A program made the position numbers and the translations under genes. Shown here one piece after another: positions 1 through 10,395 of a DNA stretch of 64,000 nucleotides. The notes beneath the pieces are model-generated. The model was not told where the DNA came from, made no database searches, and saw only the letters and a list, made by a program, of their open reading frames with translations. Source of the stretch: Pomphorhynchus laevis (Eukaryota; Acanthocephala; Palaeacanthocephala; Echinorhynchida; Pomphorhynchidae); assembly GCA_012934845.2 (NCBI GenBank), contig WNNJ02003327.1, positions 47,613 through 111,612 on the forward strand, written 5' to 3'. How positions within the stretch are numbered: position 1 is the first letter of the stretch; each line of letters opens with the position of its first letter.

Positions 1-1590
1 ATGTGATAGTTTTGGAAGTATGCAGGACTTCTTCGACTTCTTGTACTTCGTCGGTAGAATTCTCTAGTTGTCACGGGATGATGGTTTGCCTCAGGAATTG
101 ATGTCCTCTTTGAACTCAAGTTCATATCGATATTGTCAGTGGCATCATATTGCTTTCCGTTATTGTTATCATCTTCATAGTCTGGCTGGTTCCTATCGAA
201 GCTATCTTGACAGTCGTCATCCCCGTCCCTTGACAATCCCGAACTACGAATATCCGAACTGTCTGGATCCTTGTAAATGGAGGTTTCTGAAGGATAACGA
301 GATAGGTGTCGAGTTGAAATATTTGCTTCTTTCCCAGATGGAAGTTCGATATGAGCCGTGTTTGGATTCGCGTTTATCAGTTTAGCTTTGAGCAATTTAT
401 CGTCGTATTTGTCGTGTTTGTAGAAGTTTCGCACGAATACAGATCCGGGACGACGGAGCCATTCTGGTAAATTGAATTTAATTAATGGGCGTCTAGAGAA
501 GTTAAAGATTCGATCATGAGGTGTCGAGCCAGTTGAGATGCATAATAGTCCTCGAATAGATTGAAGGCTTTCAGCGAGGACCGTTTCCCAAGCAGCAACC
601 GTACGATTGTAGTCTCTAAGCCGCAAAAGTACAGCGCTCCATAATATACCGTTATAGCGTTCGATCTGTCCGTTGCCTAACGGATTGTACGGAGAAGAGT
701 GACTTGCTACCGTGCCAATACTCTCCAGATAATCAGAGAATTCTTTCGACATGAAGGATGACCCGCGATCGGAATGTACAAATTCAGGTGGACCAAATAT
801 TGTCACTATACCACGCAGGCAATTTATCACTGTTTGAGCGGACATATCACGGCATGCAAATCCAAAGGGATAACAAGAATATTCATCGACGGCTGTAAGC
901 AAATATTTCTTGCCTGATGAACTGGGCAAAGGACCTTTAAAGTCAAGTGAAATTATTTCGAAAGGTCGTGTCGCTCTGATGAGGGCAGTTTTTGGAGGCT
1001 TGAAGTTGTCGATGTCATTAGTCTCGAGTATGCGTTGAAGAATCTCGTTCGATTGTAAACCCGTAATAAATGAATTGCAAATAAGAATATCGCGCAGCTC
1101 CTTAGCTTTCACATCTTTGAAGGTGCATTGTCGCGCAAGTGTTTCAAGACGATCCACATAGTTAGATATCGATTCATCGAGAGTTTGTCGTGCAGAACAC
1201 AGTAAATGTCATTTGTAAACCGAATTTGTAGATTTTATGAATGCTTTGTCGAGGACATCCATTGCTGAATCATAATCCAGGCACTCGTCAATCTTGTCGA
1301 ATAATTGAGCGGAAATTGAGATTTTCAGGAGATCAAGTTTGTCATCTTGTGAATCCATTTTGATGCGTTTGATAAATGTTTCGAAGCGATATCGCCAGTG
1401 ACGCTATTCGCGTTCTGCTTCAGGACAGTCTGTCGTTAGTTTGAGTGTATCCGGCTTGAACAGAGTATCCATCAAGACAATTCGTGAATAAAATTGTGAT
1501 AACCAGAGAGAATAAATGGCTTTTATTCACGAATCTACAAATAGTAGGTAAAGTTAAATATAAATGATAAAGTAATTAAATGTGATACCA
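1..1590 (-). mobile_element. Ty3/gypsy element A, partial at window edge
   Basis: Reverse-strand translation shows integrase-like protein (motifs such as DFKGPLP, HSDRGSSF and GNGQIERYNG) over about 1-1040. A gag-like segment follows, with its start codon at 1472-1470 (MDTLFKP, matching MDKLLKP of the element at 10.3-14.1 kb). The LTR appears to begin at 1495 with TG; its far end is not certain. Parts seen are integrase, gag, primer-binding region and part of an LTR. The element is broken and cut by the window edge. It belongs to the same broad group as element B but is clearly a different family. Confidence 0.8.
1480..1534 (-). promoter_or_regulatory. Primer-binding site and LTR arm forming an inverted repeat (element A)
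   Basis: The 14-mer attcgtgaataaaa (1480-1493) lies one base inside the LTR edge, where a primer-binding site is expected. Its perfect reverse complement is at 1521-1534 inside the LTR. On the element's sense strand a TTTATAT box lies about 30 bases upstream of the LTR arm, so transcription could start at that arm. This is the arrangement known from self-primed Tf1/sushi elements, where the RNA 5' end anneals to the primer-binding site. Self-priming here is inference. Confidence 0.55.
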
Positions 1591-1597
1591 CAATGGT

Positions 1598-3985
1598 ATC
1601 CTAGTTAAGGATCATATTTCTAAATTGCACCCTCCTGCAAGCGGTATACATGCGGAAGCATGTTTGACAGAAAACCTGTTGGGTTGTGTCCCGCATCACC
1701 CTGTTGAGTTCACAGTGATTGACAATGCACACATCCTTTCGAACGCAAAGAAAATTCACGGAGGGGGAGGCCCCTCTGGTATGATTTCAACAATGCTACG
1801 ACTGATGCTAACATCCTTTAAGAGTCATTCCGAAAAATTTAGCAAATGTCTTAGCTTATCTTGCAATAAGAATAGCGACGGAACGTATTTTGCCTGAACA
1901 TATGGAAGCCTTTACTGCGTGTCGAGTTGTTGCGCTAAACAAAAATCCTGGAATACGGCCGATCGGGGTAGGTGAAGTGGTGAGAAGACTAGTTGGAAAA
2001 GTTATCCTCCAAGTGGCAAATGAGAGTTTGAAATCTGTAGCAGGAGTGGAACAGTTATGTGCAGGTCAAAAAGCAGGCATTGAATTCGCGATACATAGTA
2101 TTAGAAGCAAATTCTTTTCGAATCAGTCATTTGGATTACTAGCCGTCGATGCAAAGAATGCATTTAATCTTGTGAACAGAAACGTATTACTTCAAAACGT
2201 TAAAATAATATGTCCTGCGTTATCTGTCATTCTACAGAACACGTATACTGGACAGACTTTGCTTATAGGTGATGGTGTGGTTTTGAAGGCGAATGAGGGT
2301 CTGACACAGGGAGACCCACTTGCCATGGCTGCATTTGCAGTGTCATCACTTGCAATGATTTCTCGAATAAAAACCATGATACCAGGTATATTTCAAAGGT
2401 GGTATGCAGATGACGCGTCATTTGTGGGAAGTGTCGATGAATTGAAGGGGATTTGGGACTGGCTTGAAGAACATGGACCAGAATATGGTTATTTCATAAA
2501 TGCAGAAAAGTCAAAGCTTTTACTTCATCAAGGTGCGCAAACGAACCTAGTGCAAGGTTGTCCTATCATGCACGTATCAACGGTGTATAACGGATTGGTC
2601 GTTCTGGGATCAATGATAGGTTCATCGGATTTTATGGACTTGACACTCAACAAGCGAATTTTGGATTGGGTAAGATTGATTCACAGTTTGGTTGATGTTG
2701 CATCGGTTGATGTTCATTCTGCATATTGTGCATTTATATATAGAGCGCAATTTAAATGGCTGCATTTATTGAGGACAACTAAATGCACTCGCTTCTCGTT
2801 GGAGAAATTGCGAACGAGATATTCCAGACATTAGTGAAAGCATTAACCAATAAGAATATGTCACATGTTTTTGAAATGGTATATGCGCTACCCATATCGA
2901 GTGGAGGGTTAGGAATTCGAGATTCGGTTGAGGATAGTGAGGATCAGTACAAGTGTTCATTACAGCTATCAGTCAATATGGAGTTGTCCAGCCATTCAGA
3001 ACCTGAACTTGATATTTGGGAAAACATAAAGATAGTAAATGAAAGAAAATTGAAGAAATTAAAACAAGGGATAACAGACACATCACCAGAATTGGAGATG
3101 TTGCTGGATTACGCGAGTATGAAAGGGGCATCAAATTGGTTAACAACAAGACCGATTAGTTCAAAGGTTGGCACCTATCTAATGATGAATTCAACGATGC
3201 TTTAGCAGCTCGCTATAACTGGACTCCAGACAACCTTCCCACGAAGTGTGCGTGTGAGGAGGACTTATCGACAACACATGCGTTATCGTGTAGAAGAGGC
3301 GCTATTCCGATCATACGACATAACGAGATTCGTGACATTTTGACTGCAAAACTCACGCAGGTGTGCAAAAGTGTTGGAGTAGAACCACAGTTGAACCCCG
3401 TTCCTACAAATCATATATTTACATCAGCAGTGATAACACATGATGGTGCAGCGCGTGCAGATATAGTATGCAGTGGCTTGTTCGGAGAAAGGATGGAGCG
3501 GACATTTGTTGACGTCACTTTATTTAATAATCATGCTTCATCCTCTCAATCGAAATCAATAGAGTCGGTATTTCATTACCATGAGAAGAGAAAACGTTCA
3601 AAATACGAGGAAAGAATAATTGACATTGAGCGTAGTAATTTCTGTCTCTTTATGATGGCGACCAATGGTGCAATTGGGCCATCTGCTTCTGGTTTGCTAC
3701 GAACACTAACACATAAACTATCTGTCAATAGTGGCGAATCCTACGCTGATATGATTTCTGAGTTGCGAAATAATTTGAGCATATGTACAGCAAAAATGGT
3801 TTCACGCTGCTTTCGTTCACCAATAGTGAAAATTTTTGTTGCACGTGAACTATGGTGATACAAAATCAAGAAGAATATAATAAACATTGTTAAGAGTAAT
3901 ATTTTTTATTTGTGACTCAATTGCGCTGGCTTTGTAAATAAATTATCTTTATTAAAAAATTATTATTATTTATATATTAACCATT
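1598..3985 (+). mobile_element. RLE LINE copy 1 (R4/Dong-like), 5'-truncated, decayed
   Basis: Non-LTR retrotransposon with reverse transcriptase followed by a restriction-like endonuclease. RT motifs: PSGM near 1780, IRPIGVGEVVRR near 1950, DAKNAFNLVNR (A) near 2150, EGLTQGDPLAMAAFA (B) near 2300, RWYADDASFVG (C) near 2400 and YFINAEKSKLL near 2495. A CCHC-type finger (CACEEDLSTTHALSC) lies at about 3248-3295. The endonuclease (ARADIVCSGLFGERMERTF, then HEKRKRSKYEERI) lies at 3450-3620. The reading frame shifts near 1880, 2800 and 3190. The copy starts within the RT finger region, so the N-terminus is missing. The 3' tail is A-rich with (ATT)n. It lies head-to-tail with copy 2. Confidence 0.9.
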
Positions 3986-4002
3986 AAATTTTTGCATCAC
4001 GA

Positions 4003-4390
4003 TCGAGATGATACAACATCTCGATCGAGATGTTGTTATCTTCAAGCTGACACAGGCGTCGTTTAAAATCAATAACATTTCAACATTCCTGGCCAGTGTC
4101 TACATCACCTAATTGGAAAATAACTTCAAAATCGCCAATGTTAGATTCGTTAACGGCAAAATAGGATATATTAATAAATATCCTATTTTGCGGCAAAATT
4201 CAATATTTAATACGATATAATAAATTTGCTATTTTGCCGTTAACGAATCTAACATTGGCGATTTTGAAGTTATTTTCCAATTAGGTGATGTAGACACTGG
4301 CCAGGAATGTTGAAATGTTATTGATTTTAAACGACGCCTGTGTCAGCTTGAAGATAACAACATCTCGATCGAGATGTTGTATCATCTCGA
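4003..4390. repeat. Long perfect inverted repeat, 162-bp arms
   Basis: Arm 4003-4164 is the exact reverse complement of 4229-4390, with a 64-bp loop. The outer part of each arm holds a smaller palindrome centred on atctcgatcgagat. It sits between the tail of RLE LINE copy 1 and the first open codons of copy 2. No transposase and no obvious target-site duplication were seen. It could be a foldback element, an inverted duplication of the LINE 5' leader made during insertion, or an assembly artefact. Confidence 0.9.
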
Positions 4391-7350
4391 CGTGTAATAT
4401 GTAAACCACCAGTGCAGCAATAATCCGGCAAGCATCGCGAGATGCTGTACGTGCAACGGCCAAGCAGCGAAATGCAAGGGTTGCAAGTGCGCACGAGCAG
4501 GAAAGCCTTGTATAAATTGTTCGGCTTTGAACTGTTGTAATAGAATATGTGTTACACAGCCTAGTATACAACCATCACATAACGCTGCTCAACCGACAAA
4601 TACTAATGTCAAATTACACGATCAAGTTTCAAATGATGGACAACATCCTGCATCACAACACAGATCGCGCGATTCTACAGACTATGTAAATCCGGAAAGG
4701 CCCAGTGAATATATTACACTAGACACAATATACGACATTGTAATCCACTGGAAGCCAAACTTAATACACTTACCAAAATGCAACAATGCAAAGCAGATTA
4801 TCTCGATAATATCTGATCTTCTGGAGAAATTCAATTCAAATTCAACAAAAGCATGTACAGCTTTAAAGATGATAACTATCCTATCTCATCTTTTATTACA
4901 AAGGATCAGTTCGAATAAAGTAAGTATTATAAGAAAAACACTCACTCACCGTTTGCAATTATGGAAGGAGCGTTACCTAGATACACTTCTCTCGGAGGCT
5001 GTATTCCTGCAAACCAAAAGCAAGGCGCAATCCCGACACAAAGCAAACACCAGGTCTGCTATAATCCGGAACATAATTAGACTCACGCGGAATGGGAAAT
5101 TCGGAAACGCCACAAGATTGCCGAAGTCTAATGGCCAAATCTTAAAAATACTAGACACGTCTGAACAATTTGAAGGATGTACTATTCTTGATAAATTGAA
5201 GGATTTACATCCAAAACAAGCTCAAGTAGATCAAAATTGCATTCTTCGCTCATCGCATAATGGATGTTCATTGCACAATAATATCATATTTCATGATATC
5301 ACACTCGATGATGTAATAGCTGCCTCCAGGAAAACACACGGATCCCCTGGACCATCCGGGATGGATGCAAAGATGTGGCGCGAACTACTGACACAGCACG
5401 GTAATGAGTCAAAGCAACTAGCTGAGAAGGTTGCAGATTTCGCAATACGCATCGCAACAACACGAATAAATAATATTCACCTTGAAGCTTTTAAAGTATG
5501 CAGGTTGATACCATTGGATAAGTGCCACGGTATTCGCCCCATAGGAATCGGAGAAGTGCTGCGTCGAATTGTTGGAAAAGTAATCTCCAAGCGCATTCGC
5601 GGTGAGTTGATTAAGGTCGCGGGTAAAGTTCAACTTTGTGCAGGACAACGATGTGGTATTGAATCAGCAATTTATTCGATTAGAAGAGAATTTGAAAAAT
5701 CGAATGATAAATGTATTCTTCAATTAGACGCAAAAAACGCATTTAATTGTGTGAATAGACAAACAGCTCTTCAAAACATGAACAATATATGCCCGTCGAT
5801 GACGACTATACTGAGTAATTGTTACTCATCACCCACATCCATGACATTGGAGAAAGAGTTATTATGCTCGGAGGAAGGGTTCACACAAGGCGACCCTCTC
5901 GCGATGGCTGCATACGCAGCTGCCTCTCTGCCGCTCATCACAGAATTACAAAATAAGGTTCCCGAGATAATGCATCAGTGGTACGCAGATGATGCCACTT
6001 GTGTTGGGACCTACGAACATTTGATTTCCCTATGGAATAACCTGCAAGAAATAAGCCATGGATTTGGATACTACATCAATCCCTCGAAATGCACCCTGCT
6101 CATCCACCCAACAAATAAATATAAATAGGCATCATTCTTTAGGCACAATAATGTTCAAGTTGTTACAACAGGGGTGAAGATACTTGGCAGCTTTATCGGT
6201 CAAGCGGACTACATTGAAGAAATGATTAAGCAAACTGCAAATGATTGGGTACAACAGATCAAACTTTTAAGAGATATAGCTCTCATATATAGCCACTCAG
6301 CTTTCATACTGCTTATCAAGAGTCTACAGTTCAGATGGACGCACCTGAGAAGAACAACCCCACTCGATTCTCAATGGCTAGAAGAACTAGACTCAATAGT
6401 ATTTAGAGATCTATTGCGAGAGATAACCGGGCAAAGTAATTTACATTCAAAATGGGAGACAATTGTTCAGCTACCAATTAAACTAGGTGGATTGGGAGTG
6501 AATAAATCTAGCTCAAACACGTTAGAAGAATACACATCTTCACTACGAATGTGTGCACCAATGAACGACCTAGATTGCTCACAATGGGAAAATAGTCAGT
6601 CTCAAATCGCCCTGCAAATAAAGGAGGAAAAACAATTGCGGTTTAAAGAAATACAAATGCAAGTATTGGATGAATTAACAAGTATAGTAAAGGAGAATAT
6701 CAAACATATCACTAATAATTCTGGAACCTCGTGATGGCTTCAGTACTTATCCCGCTACACAAACTGGTCGATACTTATCGAAGCAACAATTCCAGGACGC
6801 GATATCAGCAAGATATGGATGAAAACCAGTAAACACTCCATCAAAATGTATTTGTGGACAGAACTTCAATATCACACACGCACTCTCATGTCAAGTTGGT
6901 GGAATACACTTTATACGACATAACACAATAAGAGACAAGATCGCAGTAGCACTTCGTGATGTGTGTGCCAGTGTTACTATTGAACAGTTACTCATACCAG
7001 TACCAGACTCAATGATATTTGATAACATCAATACAACCACAGCCAGGTCGGCTCGATTAGATATAGCATGCAATAATCTATTTGGAACAACGATGGAGCG
7101 GTCCTTTATGGACGTGTGTGTTTTTAATCCGCTTGCCTCATCGTATTCCCAACGGATGAATGATTCGCATAACTATCACGAGAATAGAAAACGATCCAAA
7201 TATGCTGAACGAGTAGCAAAAATCGAGTGTTCCGGGTTTCACCCTCTCACGTTTTCGGCGCTGGGAAACATAGGTCCTAATGCAGACAGAGTATTACGAC
7301 AGATTACTCGTCAACATGCGATTAAACACAATACACAATATAATGAATGC
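4391..7350 (+). mobile_element. RLE LINE copy 2, near full length, with N-terminal Cys-rich domain
   Basis: The best copy of the family. Reading is open from 4398 and runs through a cysteine cluster at 4413-4560 (RCCTCNGQAAKCKGCKC, then PCINCSALNCCNRIC). It continues through a linker and RT at 5300-6130 (PGPSGMDAKMW, DAKNAFNCVNR, EGFTQGDPLAMAAYA, QWYADDATCVG, YYINPSKC), thumb, CCHC finger near 6850-6900 (CICGQNFNITHALSC) and RLE at 7030-7250 (ARLDIACNNL, ERSFMDVCVFN, HENRKRSKYAERV). Damage is slight: an in-frame stop at 6126, a frame change near 6730 and a further stop near 6820. The last ~50 codons and 3' tail are missing where an APE LINE joins. No ATG is found in frame near the start, which R2-type elements are known to tolerate. 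R4/Dong assignment rests on the single ORF, RLE and (ATT)n tails. Confidence 0.88.
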
Positions 7351-7359
7351 ATCCTAAGA

Positions 7360-9262
7360 AATGAATCCTGGATACTTAAGAAAGCTAACATTGGAACATC
7401 TTCCAGGATTCAAATAGAAAATTGGAAATCACACTTCCAATCTATTTTGCGCCATTCAATATTAGAAGACATGCCTGTACGTTTATCTTCAGTTTCATGC
7501 ATAAATTCAATATACGGTTCAGATCCTCTGAATTTACCTTTTACGCCATTTGAAGTCGTAAGATCCCTATCAATCTTAAAAGATCATAAAGCTGCCGGGT
7601 TAGATCAATTATGCGTAGAACAGTTAGTCGACTATCGATATTTTGATAGACTACTGGACAGAACTTTTCAATCTACTTCTTGCAGGTCATCCGTTTCCGA
7701 TTTCGTGGCGCGACGGTGTAATTAAGATCCTGCATAAGGGTAAAGGTGACTATGATTCACTGGATGCGTACAGTGGGATTGCGATATTGAATCACAGTTA
7801 TAAGTTATTGACTCATAACGTATATGCGCCTTATTAAGTTTCGCGAGTATCTCTTACCTACGGAGCAGTATGGATTCCGCCCGAAAAGGTCAACGTCCGA
7901 TGCAATAAAGTATGTCCGTGACGAAGTCACCAATTGTTTCGCTAATCGTAGACCGTTGTATGCTACTTTTGTTGACTTTGAGCGAGCATTTGACACAGTA
8001 AATCGTTCTTTGTTACTTGATAAACTTTCCACCAGAGTGTCCGTTAGTGGTCGCATTTTTTATCTTATTTATTCTGTGCTTCAGCCTAATTGCCTTAAAG
8101 TATCTGATGGTATCAACACCTCTGATTTCTTTTTTGCTAATCGCGGTGTTTTACAGGGAGATTTACTCAGCCCTATATTATTTTCTTTTTTTGTTATGGA
8201 TTTGCCTATGCATCTTCGTCATGCATCGAATGAAGTCTCTTGTACCCTCTATGCCGACGATCTAGTAATATTAGCCAAAGATCTTTTATCCGCTCAAAGT
8301 GCGTTAGATGATTTGTCATCCTATTGTTTATCAAATCAGTTGACGCTGAATGTAAATAAATCGAAAACTTTTAAATTTCGGTTAGGTGGACCATTACGTC
8401 GATGTGACATGCTGAGAATAGGCAATGTAGATTTAGAATTCTGCAATAGTTACAATTATTTGGGAGTATTACTTTCGTCGTAATGGTCATTTACTGAACA
8501 CCTACATCGTAAATCCTCGAAATTAGTTGTAGCAACCTCTTATGCAACAAAGTTAGGTTATTTATCTTTCTCAGGAGCCCTCCGGTATTTTCGAAGTATG
8601 TTGCTTCCCATAGTTCCATATGATTTGCCAGTTATCTGGTCGGATTTAAGTCCCTTCAATTTTCAGCAGTTGGACAAGTGTCAATGGAGATTCGTGAAGC
8701 GAATTGTTGGAGTCTCACCAAAATGTTCTTCATCGGTTATATCGATACTATCATCGTTAGAACCTTGCTCTAAATACATCTGCTCAACATTTAATCTTGA
8801 ACACACTGCATCATTTACTAGTAACATGAACATGTTCTTTCGAAATACGATTTCATTGGATTCTGAATTTTATCTTACTCCGGCATTCTTACAGACTAAA
8901 TGGAGAGAACCCTGTGCAAGAAAAAGACCGCTGATCTGGAGAGCATCTGTCCATGGATATCACGATAAATTCTGCGCTATTAGAATTCCAGTACATGCAC
9001 GGTGCTCTTTGTGCATTTGTGTTTTTTTTGCAAAAATGAATGCGCATCTAACCTGCATATCTTTACTTGCCCAATTTAAAAAAATCTGTCACTATCCGAT
9101 ATTGACAGTAGGAGAAGATTTTGAAATACAACTTATAAAATTGATAAACTTTTGGTGTATTTATTTTGTTTACCCAGTACCGAAAGGTAAAGAGGTATAA
9201 TAAATTGTCTCATTATTATAAGATTTCATACAGAATAAAATAATCCCCAAAATAACTGGTTT
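7360..9262 (+). mobile_element. APE-type LINE E1, copy 1, 5'-truncated
   Basis: RT of a non-LTR element without the RLE domain: KAAGLDQLCVEQL near 7600, ISWRDGVIKILHKGKG near 7705, YGFRPKRSTSDAI near 7870, VDFERAFDTVNR (A) near 7975, GVLQGDLLSPILFSF (B) near 8150, LYADDLVILA (C) near 8250. The C-terminal part (WRASVHGYHDKFC near 8940) matches the minus-strand copy at 24.9-27.7 kb. The APE endonuclease domain is missing here. Frame changes occur near 7690 and 7820, and a stop near 8480. The first ~350 bp read in frame with the endonuclease of RLE copy 2 by chance of the junction. Clade not assigned. Confidence 0.85.
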
Positions 9263-9264
9263 TA

Positions 9265-10319
9265 ATTTACAGAAGTGTTGGCGCAATGTAGCAAGTCTGC
9301 CTTTCTCAATGGGAGGTTTGGGGATATCAAATCCATATGAGAATACCAAATCTGAATGGGAATATTCTTCTTTGCTATGTAAGCCCTTATTTGAGTTAGG
9401 TCTCGGAGGCGACATTGATACCATCCAGAAGCAGTCAATAGTTGAAATTAGAAAACTAAAGAATCTCCGGGCTGCCGAAAAATTTTCGTCACTGTTAAAT
9501 TCAGTGGACGACTGCAAACAGGTAATTTTAAAGCATGCAGCTCGAAAGGGCGCGTCGACCTGGCTATCTGCTCGCCCTAGTGATGATCCTAAGTTTCGCT
9601 TAAGCAATCAAGAATTTTCCGATGGTCTCTCTGTCAGATATGGGTGGCAAATTTTAAATACTTCAGGCAAATGTGTATGTGGGGAAGTTCTTAGTGTTGT
9701 TCATTCATTATCTTGCAAATGCGGAGGGAAATCAATAGGAAGGCACAATGTGATCAGAGACATGCTCGCCAAATTAACTTCAGAGGTGTGTTCATCAACT
9801 ACAACTGAGCCACTGCTTTCTCCCGTTGATCCAACTATTCAATTCGATTCTTCTTCCACTACACTAGATCGCAATGCACGTCTTGACGTCTTGTGTTCGG
9901 GGTTGTTTGGCGTCCCGTCTGAGCGGTCCTACCTGGACATTTCTGTATTCAATACACATGCTCGTTCCTATGCCACAATGACTCCACGATCAGCGTTCAG
10001 TTATAACGAGAATCGAAAAAAGGCTAAGTACTCCGAACGGATATCCAAGATCGAAAGAGCAGCTTTTATACCAGTTATTTTGTCAATACAAGGTGGATTA
10101 GGGGATGAGGCAGAACAGTTGGTAAAACGCTTAGCAAAAGACGTAGCGGTGAGAAGAGAGTGCCGTTACAGTGACGTGATTGGCCGATTCAGACGTTCCA
10201 TTGGAATAGCTCTCGTGCGGGCTAGCTTATGGTGTCTCAGATAAATTTTTTTCATTGTTACTTTTGTTATGATTTTGCAGTGTCTTTGTCAAATAAATTC
10301 GTTTTTTCGTTAAAAAAAC
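9265..10319 (+). mobile_element. RLE LINE copy 3, 3' part with intact C-terminus
   Basis: One open frame (9309-10244) covers the end of the RT thumb (LPFSMGGLGIS), a CCHC finger (CVCGEVLSVVHSLSC then RHN) and the complete restriction-like endonuclease (ARLDVLCSGLFG, ERSYLDISVFN, NENRKKAKYSERI), ending with a normal stop at 10242-10244. The PD-(D/E)XK-type acidic and lysine residues are present. The 3' UTR is about 75 bp and ends in an A-rich tail. The gypsy element B lies immediately after it. This is the least damaged endonuclease domain in the window. Confidence 0.88.
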
Positions 10320-10324
10320 GTGTT

Positions 10325-10395
10325 TGAACCAAGGCGAACAACAACAAAAGGCTTTATGCGAACATCTGAAAACATAACAAATAAATATCAGTACA
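10325..10395 (-). repeat. 3' LTR of gypsy element B
   Basis: 71 bp, begins TGAACCAAGG and ends AGTACA on the plus strand; a direct repeat of 14079-14149 with two differences. Preceded on the element's sense strand by a purine tract (gggagaa). The pol reading frame ends inside it. Confidence 0.92.

Noticed and set aside
68-385. 105-codon plus-strand frame at the window start
   Set aside because: Antisense to gypsy integrase and the pol C-terminus.
4003-4390. MITE of a known DNA transposon superfamily
   Set aside because: No target-site duplication or known terminal motif found, and the position suggests a link to the LINE 5' end.
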